A stretch of DNA of 64,000 bases from Clitoria ternatea (Eukaryota > Streptophyta > Magnoliopsida > Fabales > Fabaceae), in contig CM075673.1 in assembly GCA_037962975.1 (NCBI GenBank), forward strand, positions 161,034,667-161,098,666, given 5' to 3'. Shown here piece by piece: positions 22,846 to 34,999 of the stretch. The notes beneath the pieces are model-generated. The model was not told the origin of the DNA, searched no databases, and saw nothing but the letters and a program-made list of their open reading frames with translations. The translations under genes were made by a program, and so were the position numbers. Positions within the stretch are counted from its first letter, which is position 1, and each line of letters opens with the position of its first letter.

Positions 22846-23010
22846 TGTCTATTTGATATCTAGTAAGAGAAAAAGAGTTATGAAAATAGAAATATTTAAA
22901 AATTAATATTGATCTTTTACATCATTCGAAACAGTCAAAATTCTGTTTGACCGTATGATTTTTTTTAGAGTTGGTTAGTTTGACCAGCCTTAACTGCATT
23001 CTAAACACCC
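22846..23010. mobile_element. Small MITE-like repeat, copy 3
   Basis: Ends GTCTATTTGATATCTAGTAA and the inverse-like TTAACTGCATTCTAAACACCC. Interior TTAATATTGATCTTTTACAT, AGTCAAAATTCTGTTTGACC and TTTGACCAGCC align with copy 2. Confidence 0.6.
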
Positions 23011-23999
23011 TCCTAATTGACATAATCAAGAAGGTTTATGACATAATAAATAAGGAGAGGCAACTCGAGTAAGAGAAGACATGGTCTTTTCAAATCAAGG
23101 GGTGAAACAAGTACACAAATAGGACTTGTTGTTCCATCTAAACAATCATGGTGGGGTTGGAAGTTTGATATGAGTTCAGGGAGAAGGTAACTTTGTTGCA
23201 TTTATTTTGTAATTGGATAGTCTAGAAAACCTCTCCATTAAGTTAGTTATGTTTCCATTAAGTAGTGAAGTCAAAGGGCCAGGAGGTATGTTCTGCTCCC
23301 AGGGTTCTTTATTCTACTAAAATAATTATATTCTAAATTGCGCTTTTTTTATATATGATGTGTGTTGTTCATTCATAATCATTGGTGTTTTCCATATGTG
23401 ATAACTCATGATCATTGATAGAGAAAAATATATTACACATTTAGCTTGGCTTGGTGTTTTACATGTTTGATGAGAATAATTTAAGGAAAAAAAGGATGTA
23501 TTATTGTTATCAAAATCAAGTATAGCCTTAGAAAACTGGTTAGATGTGAAGGGTCCTTTAATATGAAATTGGTAGTTTAAGGATTTGGATTATATAGATT
23601 TGAAGAGTGTAGTTGCAGTCATCACTCATTAGTCATAGACTCTTTTAGGAAAGACAAGATATTTATTAAAAGCTCTCTCAAAAAGTCGACAAACAATTAT
23701 TTCTCCAAATAATCTGAATCAAATATACAAAGTTCAAGTTTTGTCCCAAATTTGTTTGTTGGTTGTGAAGGTGCATTTATGAATCATTGATCAGTTTTTA
23801 GTTTTATATACAGGGAGATGTTGAAACACTAATGAAGTATTGTAGCCCTAAGCTGATTGAACGTTGCAAGAAGAGCACAATGCTTATCAATATGGATATT
23901 ATGTTTGACTCTAAATGATATTTTATTTAACTCACATATGAATATTCATTTTGGGGTTAAATTTTCTTTTTCTCCAATAAAAGAATACAAAAAAATAAG
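23011..23999. other. No gene recognised
   Basis: AT-rich sequence without family resemblance. The open frame at 23857-24093 runs into a CACTA sub-terminal array and is not supported. Confidence 0.45.
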
Positions 24000-24438
24000 G
24001 ACTTCAACATCCGTTAAATTATTGAGACAGGTGTTAAAAATGATAAAGTTAACACTGGTTATAACAAATAAACAGGTCTTAAAAGATATTTAATGCTCGG
24101 TAATAAAAAATCAAGTATTAAAAAAGATATGTAACATCAGCAGTAAAGAAACACCAAGTGTTAAAAAACATATTTAATAGCAGGAATAAATGATCAACAG
24201 ATGTGGAAAGGTATATTTAATACCAGTTATTAAACAAAGTATTATAATACATAAACAACACCGGTTCCTATAGAAGTGAGGTGTTAAAAGTGATAATTAA
24301 CACTAGTTAAACACCAGTTGTTAAAAGTCTTGACTTTTAGACTTTTAACACCTGCTCATTTAACACTCCTATAAAATCCAATGTTAAAAGTCAATTTTAA
24401 CATGTGTTAAAAAATATATTTTGCCATGGTGATTAGTG
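24000..24438. mobile_element. CACTA-like element G, right terminal region
   Basis: Many copies of GGTGTTAAAA and its inverse TTTTAACACC, with ACACCGGTT variants, lead to an end reading TTTGCCATGGTGATTAGTG at 24420-24438, the inverse of CACTAATCACC. Two repeats form a near-perfect hairpin around 24329-24349 (TTAAAAGTC...GACTTTTAA). The left end is uncertain: CACTAATG at 23827 shares only its first seven bases. Confidence 0.55.
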
Positions 24439-25049
24439 GTAAGATGTTTACTGATTAGGCTAGTTAGTGAACTAGACACTGTGTAAGCTAGTTCTTGCTA
24501 GACAAGAAAGGTTTCTCATTCATAAAATATCTTTAATTCTTCAAAATAATGTTGATGCACAATTGAGTAGTGGATTTCACATCCTAAAAGTTAGAAGACT
24601 TATCTATAACATAAATGTTTGGTAGGTTAAAATGAATGATTTAAACCTTACTTATAAAGGAGTTGTTGCCTAGGGAAATAAATAAGAAATACATTCAAGA
24701 TAACATATTATGGCTATTTGAACTCATTTGATTTGGGATCAATTGAGACATAAATAGCATTTATTGGAAAGATATTTGAAACCCTATTCACTAAAAAGTG
24801 AAAAAACGAGTAAATTATTATCTAATACATATTCATGTATGTGGAACCAAAGGAATAATGACTAAAGTATTTCACTTTATCACATTTACTGAAAAGTTCA
24901 ATAAGTATGAATTTGTGTGATATAAATTAGGAACCCTTTGAAAGGTTCAAAGAATTTAGAATTAAGTAAAAAATCAAATTGGCAACATAATTGGAGCTTT
25001 TGATAAGATCAAGATACTGAATATTTAAGCCATAAGTTTAATGATTATC
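24439..25049. other. No gene recognised
   Basis: AT-rich sequence between two CACTA ends; nothing supportable. Confidence 0.45.
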
Positions 25050-25690
25050 CACTACTAAAAAAGACCATATAGCAACGAAAAAAATATATTGCTAACTAGT
25101 AATCTATCGCTAAATAGTATCAGCGACGGACTTAGTTACAGAATGCCTTCGTCGCTAAAAGCCTAGTCGCTAACCAATTAGCGACGATAAATGACAACCA
25201 TGGCAAAGGTTGTGACGACAAGCCCACGTTGCTGAAGGGTGACATATTGATGGTCCCCTTTGTGATCACCTTCGTCGTTGCTTCAGTCCCAAATTAGCAA
25301 TGGTTGGAAGATCGTCATTGTTAATTTAAAGTATTTCTGTTGTTGTCGTCATCGCTAACTAAAGGCTATTGTAGCGACCGCATAAACTTTGTAGCTAATG
25401 GGATGATGACAAGTCATCGCTACTACATTCGCTGATAGGAACCCAACACAACGATGAGAAATGGCTGTAGCTAATGCGTTGACGAGTATCGGTAGTTAAC
25501 CCGGTTGCTACATGGAACCCCGATCAGCGATGACTTCAGTTTTGTAGCTATATGGTTGACGGGATGTCATCGCTATGTCAATTGCTACTTTATGACCACT
25601 TTATTGATGACCTTTTCACCCGTTGCTAATGTTCACCGTTGTAGCTTTGGCAAAGTTCCGTCGCTAATAGTAAAAAATGATTTTTTTTAT
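25050..25690. repeat. Sub-terminal AGCGAC repeats, left end of element B
   Basis: TAGCGACGG, GTCGCTA and eroded forms (AGCAACG, GTTGCTA, GTAGCTA) recur through about 600 bp. They match the AGCGAC arrays of elements A and C but with more substitutions, mainly C/T and G/A. Confidence 0.7.
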
Positions 25691-25984
25691 AACTATGATT
25701 TTTGTAGAATATTATAGGTTTAGATTTTAGTAAAATATTATAGAGTATATTTTATAAAGATGAATTAAATATTTTTATACAAAAAATTATATATGATTTT
25801 TTTATAATGCTTTTATTATTTAACTAAGGCATATATACGCTCGTAATAAACAGAATGAGATAAAAAGATATAAAAATAATCAATAAAAAACAGAATCAAA
25901 TAAAAAATATAAATAACCCAAAACTAATTTATAACTCTAAAAATAAAAATATAAATACAAAAATGTGTAACAATAAAAAAATAC

Positions 25985-26215
25985 AAAAATCAATCCCTAA
26001 CTACTAGGGGGATCCTAGGCTGGTGGGGACGGTTGGAAAATAGAGCCTGGGCCGACTTGAGACCCAAAAGACTTTGTCAACTGGCGGATTAGAGCCTCCT
26101 ATTGCGCCAACTACCTACGAGTCTCCTCTCGATCAACTTCAACTCGCTAGTGATCCTCCTAAGCCCATTGGTGGTCCTTCTTAGCTTGCTACTCTGCTAA
26201 TATTACCCTCTTAGT
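25985..26215 (-). pseudogene. TNP1-like 3' end of element B
   Basis: GGGGGATCCTAGG, TGGTGGGGACGG and the CTCCT/GCCAACT blocks correspond to the 3' end of element A's TNP1-like gene at 28441-28640, the coiled-coil and proline-rich tail. Frame is lost. Only this part survives. Confidence 0.5.
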
Positions 26216-27360
26216 ATTTTTAATTATCCATATAAAGATGTTATCTCCTTGGATAACAATGATATGATATTTTATGATTATTAGATGCCTACTTGGTTAA
26301 GTTTCAAGAAAGATTAATTATTGTTTATAGTTTTCTAGCTGTATGTATTCTAGTTTAAGGGGTGCAATGTCATTAAAGCTAAAAATACAACACAATACAT
26401 TAACTCTAATACTATGTATCAAGTGATAGAAGCAGTTTGTGGGTTGATATTTATACCATTACCTCTTATATTATAAAAGAAAAACTTAGGAATTCTATAG
26501 TCAAGGATATCATTACAAGACCTTCCGGATATGGTAATGCTCTCACTATTTTTTTGCTTCGCTTTTCACTTTTTACATATTCATTCTTCTAAATTTCTTA
26601 CCCTCTCCATCAAATCATTTCTCACATCTTTTATTTCCTCTTTCTTTTTCTTTGACAAATCATCAAGTTAAATGTTAAAATTGTATCACTAATAAAGTAT
26701 TTTAGCCTATAAAATTTTAAAATAGTGTCTAATATTAAAAAAATTTATCTTACATCATAGCATTACAAACTATAATTCCATAAGGAAAAGCATGTGTTAT
26801 ATAATGTTATAAGATGCAATTTTGTATCATGGATGATAATATCCCATAGGAATTTTAGGTGGCAATGCCCTGTGTGAAGGATGGAAGGGTGATGCAACAA
26901 AGATTGAGGCACAGTAGAGGACTATTTTACTTTATCAAGATTATTACACTGTCACACCCTATACCCCATTCATTCATTTATTCATTCATAGCAATATAGC
27001 ATAGCTACAGCAGTAGGTCACAACACAAATGCACTACTCAATCTACTCTAATAGTATTACTACAATTAGTAAACAATACACTAATTAATTAAACTGAGGT
27101 TTCCATTTATAAACTGAACTGGTCTGAACCAAGGTCTAGGATCCGGTGTAGAACTAGCCACAAATGTTCACTGTTCAAGTGTTTAGTACACCATTCTAGT
27201 GGGGATCCGGTATTATAGCCCTATTCCAGTGGGGAAATAAGGGACTTGGAGTCCTGGAGATCCTTCCCACCAAGCTTTCGTGTTGAAGGGGAGCGAAAGG
27301 TATTGTCACATGCGAAGATTCTCTCACCGAGATAGTTAAAAATTAAACTTTGATCGTCCA
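26216..27360. other. Foreign insertion or rearranged DNA within element B
   Basis: No resemblance to the corresponding part of element A. TGTCACACCCTATACCCC at about 26950 looks like the start of a gypsy-type LTR, and ATTCYAGTGGGGA occurs twice (27193 and 27224). No second border was found. The part nearest 27360 is AT-rich joining sequence. Confidence 0.35.
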
Positions 27361-27520
27361 ACAGGGAGTGATTCCTCCTGGTATGTTCCATGCATACAGG
27401 ACAAGTAAGCTTCCCAGACGTTGACCATCCAAAAAGCATACCATAGGCAGGAAAGTCATTAATGGTCCACAACAAAATAGCCCGCATCATGAAATTATTC
27501 TTCAAGGATGCATCATAGGT
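27361..27520 (-). pseudogene. TNP2 internal fragment of element B, left of the element A insertion
   Basis: The minus strand reads TYDASLKNNFMMRAILLWTI, then NDFPAYGMLFGWSTSGKL and TCPVCMEHT, the most conserved block of TNP2-type CACTA transposases. It is close to element A's own copy at 32580-32735. It stops exactly at element A's terminus; the upstream part of the same gene resumes at 53188. Confidence 0.85.
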
Positions 27521-27534
27521 CACTACTAAAAAAA

Positions 27535-28090
27535 TGCCTGTTAGCGATGGAAATAATTGGTCGCTAATCCATGCCAACGCCGTCACTACAACTCTTAGCG
27601 ACGGCATCTCAGACGGGACACACGTCGTCAGCGACCACTGACGCACCGTCGCTAAAATATTGACGGCATAATGCCGTCGCTAAAATGGTCTCTGCTTGAC
27701 TGACTCAAGCCGTCGCTACTGTTGCCATACAGCGACCTTACAACGCCGTCGCTACTAACGGCCACACTGCGACCACCATATGCCGTCGCTATGGTTAGAC
27801 ACATAGCGACCGACGCGTCCGTCGCCAAGTGTGGCCTTCCAGCGACCATTTTACACTGTCGCTATGGTTACTCATACAGCGACCAGGACAGCCGTCGCTA
27901 TGGTTACTCATATAGCGACCAGGGAAGCCGTCGCTAATTCTTGTCTACCAGCGACCGTAAACTTCCGTCGCTGTGGGAAGCCATACAGCGACTACTGCAG
28001 TCGGTCGCTGTTTCTGGCCAACCAACGACCACTCTACGCCGTCGCTATTTTTACAATATAGCGACCATCTATTGCCGTCGCTAATTGGAA
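27535..28090. repeat. Sub-terminal AGCGAC repeats, left (3') end of element A
   Basis: About 18 AGCGACC / CCGTCGCT pairs in opposing orientation at roughly 25-30 bp. Each pair can form a small hairpin, for example the ones around 27841-27866 and 27920-27944. Presumed binding sites for the TNP1-like protein, by analogy with TNPA of En/Spm. Confidence 0.85.
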
Positions 28091-28397
28091 TTTTTTATTT
28101 TTTAAAAATTTGGTTAAATATTTATATAGGTTTGTTAATTTAACTTTAAAAATATAGATTAATATTTTAGTACTTTGTATTGGCTGATAAAATTTTATAA
28201 TTAAATTTGAATAATTTTTTTAAAATATTAAATTATTATTAAAAACAAAATAATGGATTAAATTTATTTATCAAACAGGTTGAATTATTAATGATAATTA
28301 CAATAAGGCTTTTTTATTTGAATTTAATTACCAATAAATATTGACATAATAAATAAAGAATGACAAAATAAATACTGAATGGAATATAATATAAAAA
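28091..28397. other. AT-rich spacer in element A
   Basis: Very AT-rich sequence between the sub-terminal repeats and the end of the TNP1-like gene, presumably its 3' untranslated and terminator region. No sharp signal chosen. Confidence 0.4.
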
Positions 28398-30212
28398 CTA
28401 TAAATCAAATATACAATGTGTATAAATAATAAAAATACAATCATGGTGGTGGGGGATCCTGGGGTGGTGGTGGGGGCGCCTGGTAAGTGGGGGAGGTATC
28501 CTCGCCATCAACTGCATCAGTAGCTCCTGCTGCTGAGCAAGTTGCCGATGAGTCTCGGCGTGCTGCTCCTCGGTCCGCCGTCGGTCCGCCTCGGCCCGGT
28601 CCTCCAACAGCTGCCTCTGACGTCGCTCCTCCTGTAGCTCTTCGTTCAGGTTTTGAATTACCTTAACGACCTCAGTCGGAAGACTAGAGGAAGAGGAAGG
28701 GGTCTTCCCCTTTTTCGCCAGCTGCGTGCCGACGCCACCCAATCCAAATACCCTCCCTTTCTTGTTCACACCGTCAACAGCCTCCATATAGATGGCGTTG
28801 TCGTCAGAACAAGATAGGGTGGGAGGAACCTCCCCTTCAGGAGTGGAAGCCACCAGGTCCGCCTCCTTCTCGGCCCTCCTGGCCTGATACGCCTCCTGTA
28901 AATTCAAAAACAATAATAGGATTAGTAAGCTGATTTGTAAATTATAAGCATGTGTCAGTTAAAAGTAAATACCGCTAGATCCATAGTCTTCTGGTTTACC
29001 CATGCACCGGCTTTGTTCTTCTTGGTCATTTGCATGACCTCAAACAAAGAAGGCTCCCGGTGCTCCCTCAGCTCCTATGGTGGACAAAAAACATTGAGAT
29101 TATTATTTGTAAACATGTCAGACGAATCATAATAGAAATGTTTAACATAAATATACTTACAAATCTTTTCTTGTGCTCGAGGGTTGAAATGCTACCCCCA
29201 GTGTAAACTAAGGCTGCAGCATCGGCGGCTCTGTTGGCCCTGTTCCGAGCACTCGCCTGCTGGAACGGGACACCGCCCCACTTCTGGACCATGCCGTCTC
29301 AATGGTCCTCCGGGATCCAACGAGGGCGCTCACCCTTGTCCCTCAACTTCCAAAGGGTACTCTTGATGATTTTGGAGGTCTTTGTGGCAAAGACTTTCCT
29401 AATTTCATCAATCATATCCTCCGCCTACTGGTAATCACACTGTAAAATGAAATGAGAAATCATAATTAATAAGAGGTCTATTTTACAAATCAAGTCACAA
29501 CAAATGAGCTAGGAACTTACCGAGAAGGTGTCAAACCACCTATCTTGGACAACCTTCCCAGCATCTGTCCAAGATATATATGGACCATCCCACTGGGCCT
29601 TTAATACCTTAGTAATCGCTTTGGTAGTGCGACTACTATCAACAAAGCTGTAATGACAACAATTATATCAGGAGAATAACAGTGGACAATCTAGGGAGAC
29701 TCCCAAAATTTCGGCAGAGTCTCCCCTGTAAATGTAACATTTCTAAGTTTAAATAGTTACCCTGTTACAAATAGAAGAGTGCCCAGTACAATTCAATCTA
29801 TACAAGTACTAATTAAAGTAACATCCAATAAACCAACAATTCTTTCCACTAAAGTTTAATATAAAGTACCATACAAATAACATAAAAGTATTTGAGGTTT
29901 AGTCACTTACTCGTCTCCGGCCGGCACGGGTACCAACATGGGCAAAGGGGATGCCGGAGGTGGGGTGGCCTGATGGCCATGGTCCTCCAAGCCACCAACT
30001 CCAGGAGTCTGCTCTGGGGTGGTCTGCTGTAGAAGTGGTGATGGAGTGGTCTGCTGTGGTGGTGGTGATGGAGTGCTCTGTTGTAGTGGTAATGGAATGG
30101 TCCGCTGTGGTGGTGATGGAGTGGTCTCCTGTCCTGGGGTGGGAGTCCCCAGCCGGGATGTCAGGGTCCTGGACCCACCACCCCTACTGAAGGGCAGTCG
30201 ACGTCCCGTCAT
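28398..30212 (-). pseudogene. TNP1-like CACTA protein gene of element A, five exons, two nonsense codons
   Basis: Exons on the minus strand: 29911-30212, 29521-29647, 29161-29439, 28973-29074, 28398-28895. All borders are GT-AG, and the lengths sum to 1,308 bp in one frame (435 residues). Exon 1 is proline/glutamine-rich (PSPPPQQTTPSP). Exons 2-4 carry the Transposase_24 (Ptta/En/Spm) core: TKAITKVLKAQWDGPYISW, VVQDRWFDTF, TLWKLRDKGERPRWI, ELREHREPSLFEVMQMTKK. Exon 5 is a charged coiled coil (NLNEELQEERRQRQLLEDRA) and a His/Pro tail. The family is thought to bind sub-terminal repeats and help the transposase. Two in-frame stops lie in exon 3: a TAG five codons in and a TGA at its codon 47. 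Both look like C-to-T changes. Same strand as TNP2, 33 bp downstream of its stop. Confidence 0.85.
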
Positions 30213-30245
30213 CTGTGGATAAAATCATGAAAAGAAAGGTTAGTC

Positions 30246-33200
30246 TCAGGATATATCTAAACCTATGTATATATGTTTAACAACTACATACTCTGTGTCT
30301 GTTTCAGTTTCAAATTCCCCCTCAGTTTCAGTGTCACTGTGGTTATCTGTTTGAACAAGTTCATCAGTATCCAAATCAGCCCTAGACCGTTTTGATCGAG
30401 AGACAAGGTCTTTGTTAATGTGTTCATCCCCCGTAATGGCGAGTGTCTCATCCATTATGACTGGATCAATGTTGAACAACAAATTGGCATCGTTGAGCTC
30501 GTATGGTGCAAGCTGATAAGCGTCATCGACCTCCTCAGAGACATTGTCAGTGATCTGACTTCGGGCCTTGGCCTTGATTACTGCATACCAGTCCTGATGT
30601 CCTCCCGGGAAGTCGGTGTAATAAACCTGCTCAGTTTGTTGGGCAAACATGAAGGGATCAAACCCTTTATATCTACCATTCTTCTTGACCTCAACTAAGC
30701 CGTAGTTGTTGTTAACCTTTGTTCCAACACCGATTGTATTGTCGAACCAATCATATTTGAATAGAACAATATCTCTTCTTAGTCGTCCAGAGAACGAAAC
30801 TTCAACAATCTCCGTCAGGACTCCATAAAAGTCTTCTTCCAACTGTCCGGCGGTGCCTTTAACACAAACCCCGTAGTTATGGGTGCGCATCCCTTCACTC
30901 CATTGAAGAATATTAAACTTGTAGCCATTTACGTAGTAAATAGGCCATTTTTTAACAGTTTTCACCGGCCCCCAAGAAAGGGCTTGGAGTAAAGAATCTT
31001 CAATATGGTTGTTTGGGTCTTGTATCTATGTACAACATAACAAGTAGGTCATCGTTAGATATCGGGAGTTAGAAGCAAAGATAAAAAACACTTGGTAAAC
31101 GGGTCTTACGTGTTGCGCGAACCAACCAACGAACTTGGATGACACCTCACTATGAATTTGGTCATCAGTTAAATCATTTTGCTCAAGTTTTAGCATATAT
31201 GTGTATAAGCTATTCAAAGGAAACAAATTTAGATACTATAAAAGCTACATTTAGAATGTAACATATAACTTCTATGACTTACTCAATAAAGGGTTCCACT
31301 TCTGGGCAATTTAGAAGAATGTACAAGTGAGCCGCCTTTCGATCTTTCTCATCAATGTAACATTTTGTGAGCTTGCCCCCCGGGTGACCAGGATAGTTGA
31401 AAATCGATGTTTGTTCATCAAACCCTGTGCGGCTGGCTACCCCAAGATTGCGGGGAATTCTACTCATTCTAGTTTCTATCTCCGTCGAAAAATAGAAAGA
31501 AGCAAAGGTTGTCATTTCTTCGACTAAGTATGCCTCACAAATTGATGCTTCAACGCAGGCTTTGTTCGACACTTTATCTTTTAAGGAGCGTAAGAATCTT
31601 CAACATCATTAACAAGATAGTGTTAAGTTAGAAAATACTATTATAAGAAGTGCTTGTAAGGAAATTAAAGAGTTCTGGCGTTCACCTTTCGAATGGATAC
31701 ATCCAACGATACTGCACCGGGCCACCAACCAAGGCCTCGTACGGTAGATTGATAGGCAAATGCTCCATCGAGTCAAAAAAACTTGGTGGGAAAATCTGCT
31801 CCAACTTACAAATCAATACCGGGATAGTTTCTTCCATCTTCACAAGTTTCTCCATAGTCAACGAAGTAGCCGTCAACTCCTTAAAGAAGTGACTCAACTC
31901 CACCAACGGTTTCCAAATAGGCTTCGGTAAGGCATGAAACGTGTACGGGAGTAGTTGTTGCATAAACACATGGCAATCATGACTTTTCATGCCAAACACC
32001 CTACCCTCCTTCACGTCGACACATCTACTCAAGTTAGAAGCGAATCCGTCAGGCAGGGTCAACCCATTCATCCAAATACACATAGCAATCTGTTATGGTC
32101 TATTTAAAACATATTTTGCATGGGCTTTTAACATTCTTCCACGTCCCGTATCCCTCAACTCCAACTCCTTCCTAGAACACCAAATCAGAAGGTCTAGACG
32201 ACTCTTCTCGTTGTCCTTTGTTCTCCCTTTGATGTCCATAACAGTGTCAAAAATATTCATGAAAACATTACGTTCAGTGTGCATGACATCAATGTTGTGT
32301 CTTAACAACAAGTCTTTCCAATATGGCAAATCCCATAACACACTCTGCTTCACCCAGTGGTGTTCCTTACCGTAACCCGTAAACTCCTTAACACTCTTGT
32401 CCCAGATGTAAGGATACTCTTTGACCCTCTGCCAAACCCGTGCATCAGATAACCTACGGGGTGGAGGTTCATTAACAACCTTGTTCTTCTTAAAAGCGGT
32501 TTTGTTTCTCCTAAACAGGTGATCCAACGGTAGAAACTTTCTATGACAGTCAAAGAAACTTGTCTTGCCACTAACAGGGAGTGATTCCCCCCCGGTATGT
32601 TCCATGCATACAGGGCAAGCAAGCTTCCCAGACGTGGACCATCCAGAAAGCATACCATAGGCCGGGAAGTCGTTAATAGTCCACATCAAAACAGCACGCA
32701 TCATAAAGTTGTTCTTCAAAGACGCATCGTATGTCATTACCCCGACATCCCATAATTGTGATAACTCTTCAACCAACGGTTGCAAAAACACGTCTATGTT
32801 CGCCTTTGGATTTTTGGGTCCTGGAACCAGTATAGATAGAAACATGACCTCCCTCTTCATACACATATCAGGAGGCAGATTGTATCGGGTCAGGATGACT
32901 GGCCAACAAGAGTAAGCTCTTCCGTATTGACCGAACGGGTTAAACCCATCAGTACATAAGCCAAGTCTTACATTGTGCGGCTCGGCAGAAAAGTCTGGAT
33001 ATAGCTCATCCAAACACTTCCAGGCTTTCCCGTCGGAAGGATGGCAAAGAAACCCCTCTTGTGTTCGGTTCAGAGCATGCCAACGCATGTGTTTTTCCGT
33101 GGACAATGAGGCATACAGGCGTTGAAGACGCGGTGTTATAGGGAAGTACCATATTTTCTTCCTGGCCGTCCGGGTTACCTTCCCTCTCCTTTTAACGGTC

Positions 33201-33997
33201 TTGTAGCGTTCCTCATTACAATGCAGACATTTTGTGACACTCTTGTCTGCAAACTCATTTCTGAACAGCATACATCCATCAACACAACACTCTATCTTCA
33301 CACAACCCAACCCCAAGTTTGCCACTTGTTTCTTAGCATGGTACAGGTTTGCTGGCATTCTATGATTACTAGGCATGGTGGAACCCATCAGATTGACCAT
33401 CCTATTAAAACAACCTTCAGAAAGATTATAATCTGCCTTTAGGCTTAAAGCAGCTAGGGAGGCGGATAACTCAGTGTGACTGTTGCACTCGTCCCACAAT
33501 GGAGTCTGAGCCGCCGCTAACAAATCATAAAATCTCTTCACCTCCGGATTAGGATCCTCCTCTACATTATCAGAGTCTCCATGACTTGCTTGGTCATTAT
33601 GTTCCAGCAGACGCCCGGTGGAGGGTCCAACATGATCCATCACCATTTGTTCTATGTTGTTGTACGTATCCCTGTTTCCTCCAACCTCATAGTAAGACTG
33701 TTGCACACTTACGTCTGATGGTCTACGCGGTAACTGCTCACCATGGTTGTACCAGTAGTGGTATGCTTCCATGAACCCTTTCTCAGTTAGGTGGCACATG
33801 ACATCATCCGCGTATTCAAAACTCATGCATTTGCACCTTGAGCACGGACAACGAATCTTCTGAGTCACTTCAAATCCAGGCGTGTTTGCCGTAGCGAACA
33901 GAATGAACTCCAATAGCCCCATCATAAACTCCTCAGTTACTCGCCGATTGCGATCTAGTCGGTTGTACATCCATCGCCGATTTGCCGGTACCTCCAT
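30246..33997 (-). pseudogene. TNP2-type CACTA transposase gene of element A, four exons, one nonsense codon
   Basis: Exons on the minus strand: 31686-33997, 31283-31597, 31110-31209, 30246-31025. All borders are GT-AG and the sum is 3,507 bp in one frame (1,168 residues). Domains in order: transposase-associated zinc region with CPCSRCKC (about residues 50-57); the Transposase_21 (TNP2) core, with TYDASLKNNFMMRA near 422 and GWSTSGKLACPVCMEHT near 450; DUF4218 (HDCHVFMQQLLPYTF near 675, then SNKACVEASICEAYLVEE); DUF4216 (WPIYYVNGYKFNIL, NYGVCVKG near 930-960). It would cut and rejoin element ends in the nucleus. One in-frame TAA at codon 635 (32093-32095) breaks an otherwise open frame. The ATG opens the conserved N-terminal domain. 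Upstream lie a long hairpin and a minisatellite. Confidence 0.9.
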
Positions 33998-34099
33998 TTA
34001 CAATATCTAACAAGCACGATTTCTGTTACTTTAAATTATTGTAATTTTATTTGACTAACGGTTGTGAATCACTCTCTATCTCTTTGATGTTGCAAATTG

Positions 34100-34400
34100 G
34101 TGGGGCGCTATCCCATTCGGGATGAATATGCAACCATCTGTAACCTATCGATGTTGTATGTGGTCTATCTTGTGTCATTGATGTTCATTTAAAATTTCGG
34201 CAGCATTTCACATTGGTCCCCGAGTACACAGAGATACGTACGGTATGAAACACCGCACGCAGACATGCACCCTGGGGACAATACGAAATACCATAGCCGA
34301 AATTTCAAATGAACATTCATTCAACGTCTCAAGATAGACCACATACAACATTGATGGGTTACGACCTACAGGTTACACATTCATACCAAACTGTCCAACC
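34100..34400. repeat. Long imperfect inverted repeat upstream of TNP2 in element A
   Basis: 34141-34172 pairs with 34330-34361 at 30 of 32 positions, and 34181-34201 pairs with 34296-34316 at 20 of 21. Weaker pairing continues inward (GGTCCCC at 34216 with GGGGACA at 34274) and outward to the flanks. The predicted transcript hairpin has a stem of about 95 bp. It lies about 140-360 bp upstream of the TNP2 ATG, probably in an intron or 5' leader. A diverged counterpart is at the same place in element B. Confidence 0.8.
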
Positions 34401-34683
34401 GGGACAATTCAAGATCCAACACAACACGGTACATTGACCGGTTATTTTGAAACTTGAACGGGAATCTAATGGGTACACACACGACTAAACCCTACATTAT
34501 TAACGTTGAGTTTCATTTTTTAAGTTCCTAAGAAAGAAAGCCTGCTGAAATTTTGGCAGAGTCTCCCCTGTAAACTACATATTTCCCAAAATTAGAAACG
34601 GCCTGTTACATACAGAAAACTTCCCAGTATTAATAATTATATATGCTACGCATTGTATGTGATATTGAGAGGTATTAAGTCCT

Positions 34684-34999
34684 AAATCATGTTATCAACA
34701 CACAAAACCAATTCCTAATGAGCTCTGCTCTCCACTAACAAACAACATTACACATGCATAAAAAATCATGTTATCAGCATACAAAACCAATTCCTAATGA
34801 GCTCTGCTCTCCACTAAAAAACAACATGACACATGCATAAAAAATCATGTTATCGGCACACAAAACCAATTCCTAATGAGCTCTGCTCTCCACTAACAAA
34901 CAACATTACACATGCATAAAAATTCATGTTATCAGCACACAAAATCATTGCCTAATGAGCTCTGCTCTGCACTAACAAACAACAATTGACATGCATACA
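34684..34999. repeat. 79-bp tandem repeat, four units
   Basis: Units begin AAATCATGTTATC at 34684, 34763 and 34842, and AATTCATGTTATC at 34921, with a strict 79-bp period. Each contains TTCCTAATGAGCTCTGCTCT (the last copy is slightly mutated). It lies upstream of TNP2 in element A and could carry repeated regulatory sites. Confidence 0.92.

Noticed and set aside
23827..23840. CACTAATG as the left end of element G
   Set aside because: Only the first seven bases agree with the inverse of the right end; no shared sub-terminal repeats begin there.
29951..30222. Valine/tryptophan-rich open frames on the plus strand
   Set aside because: They are the antisense of the proline-rich first exon of the TNP1-like gene in element A.
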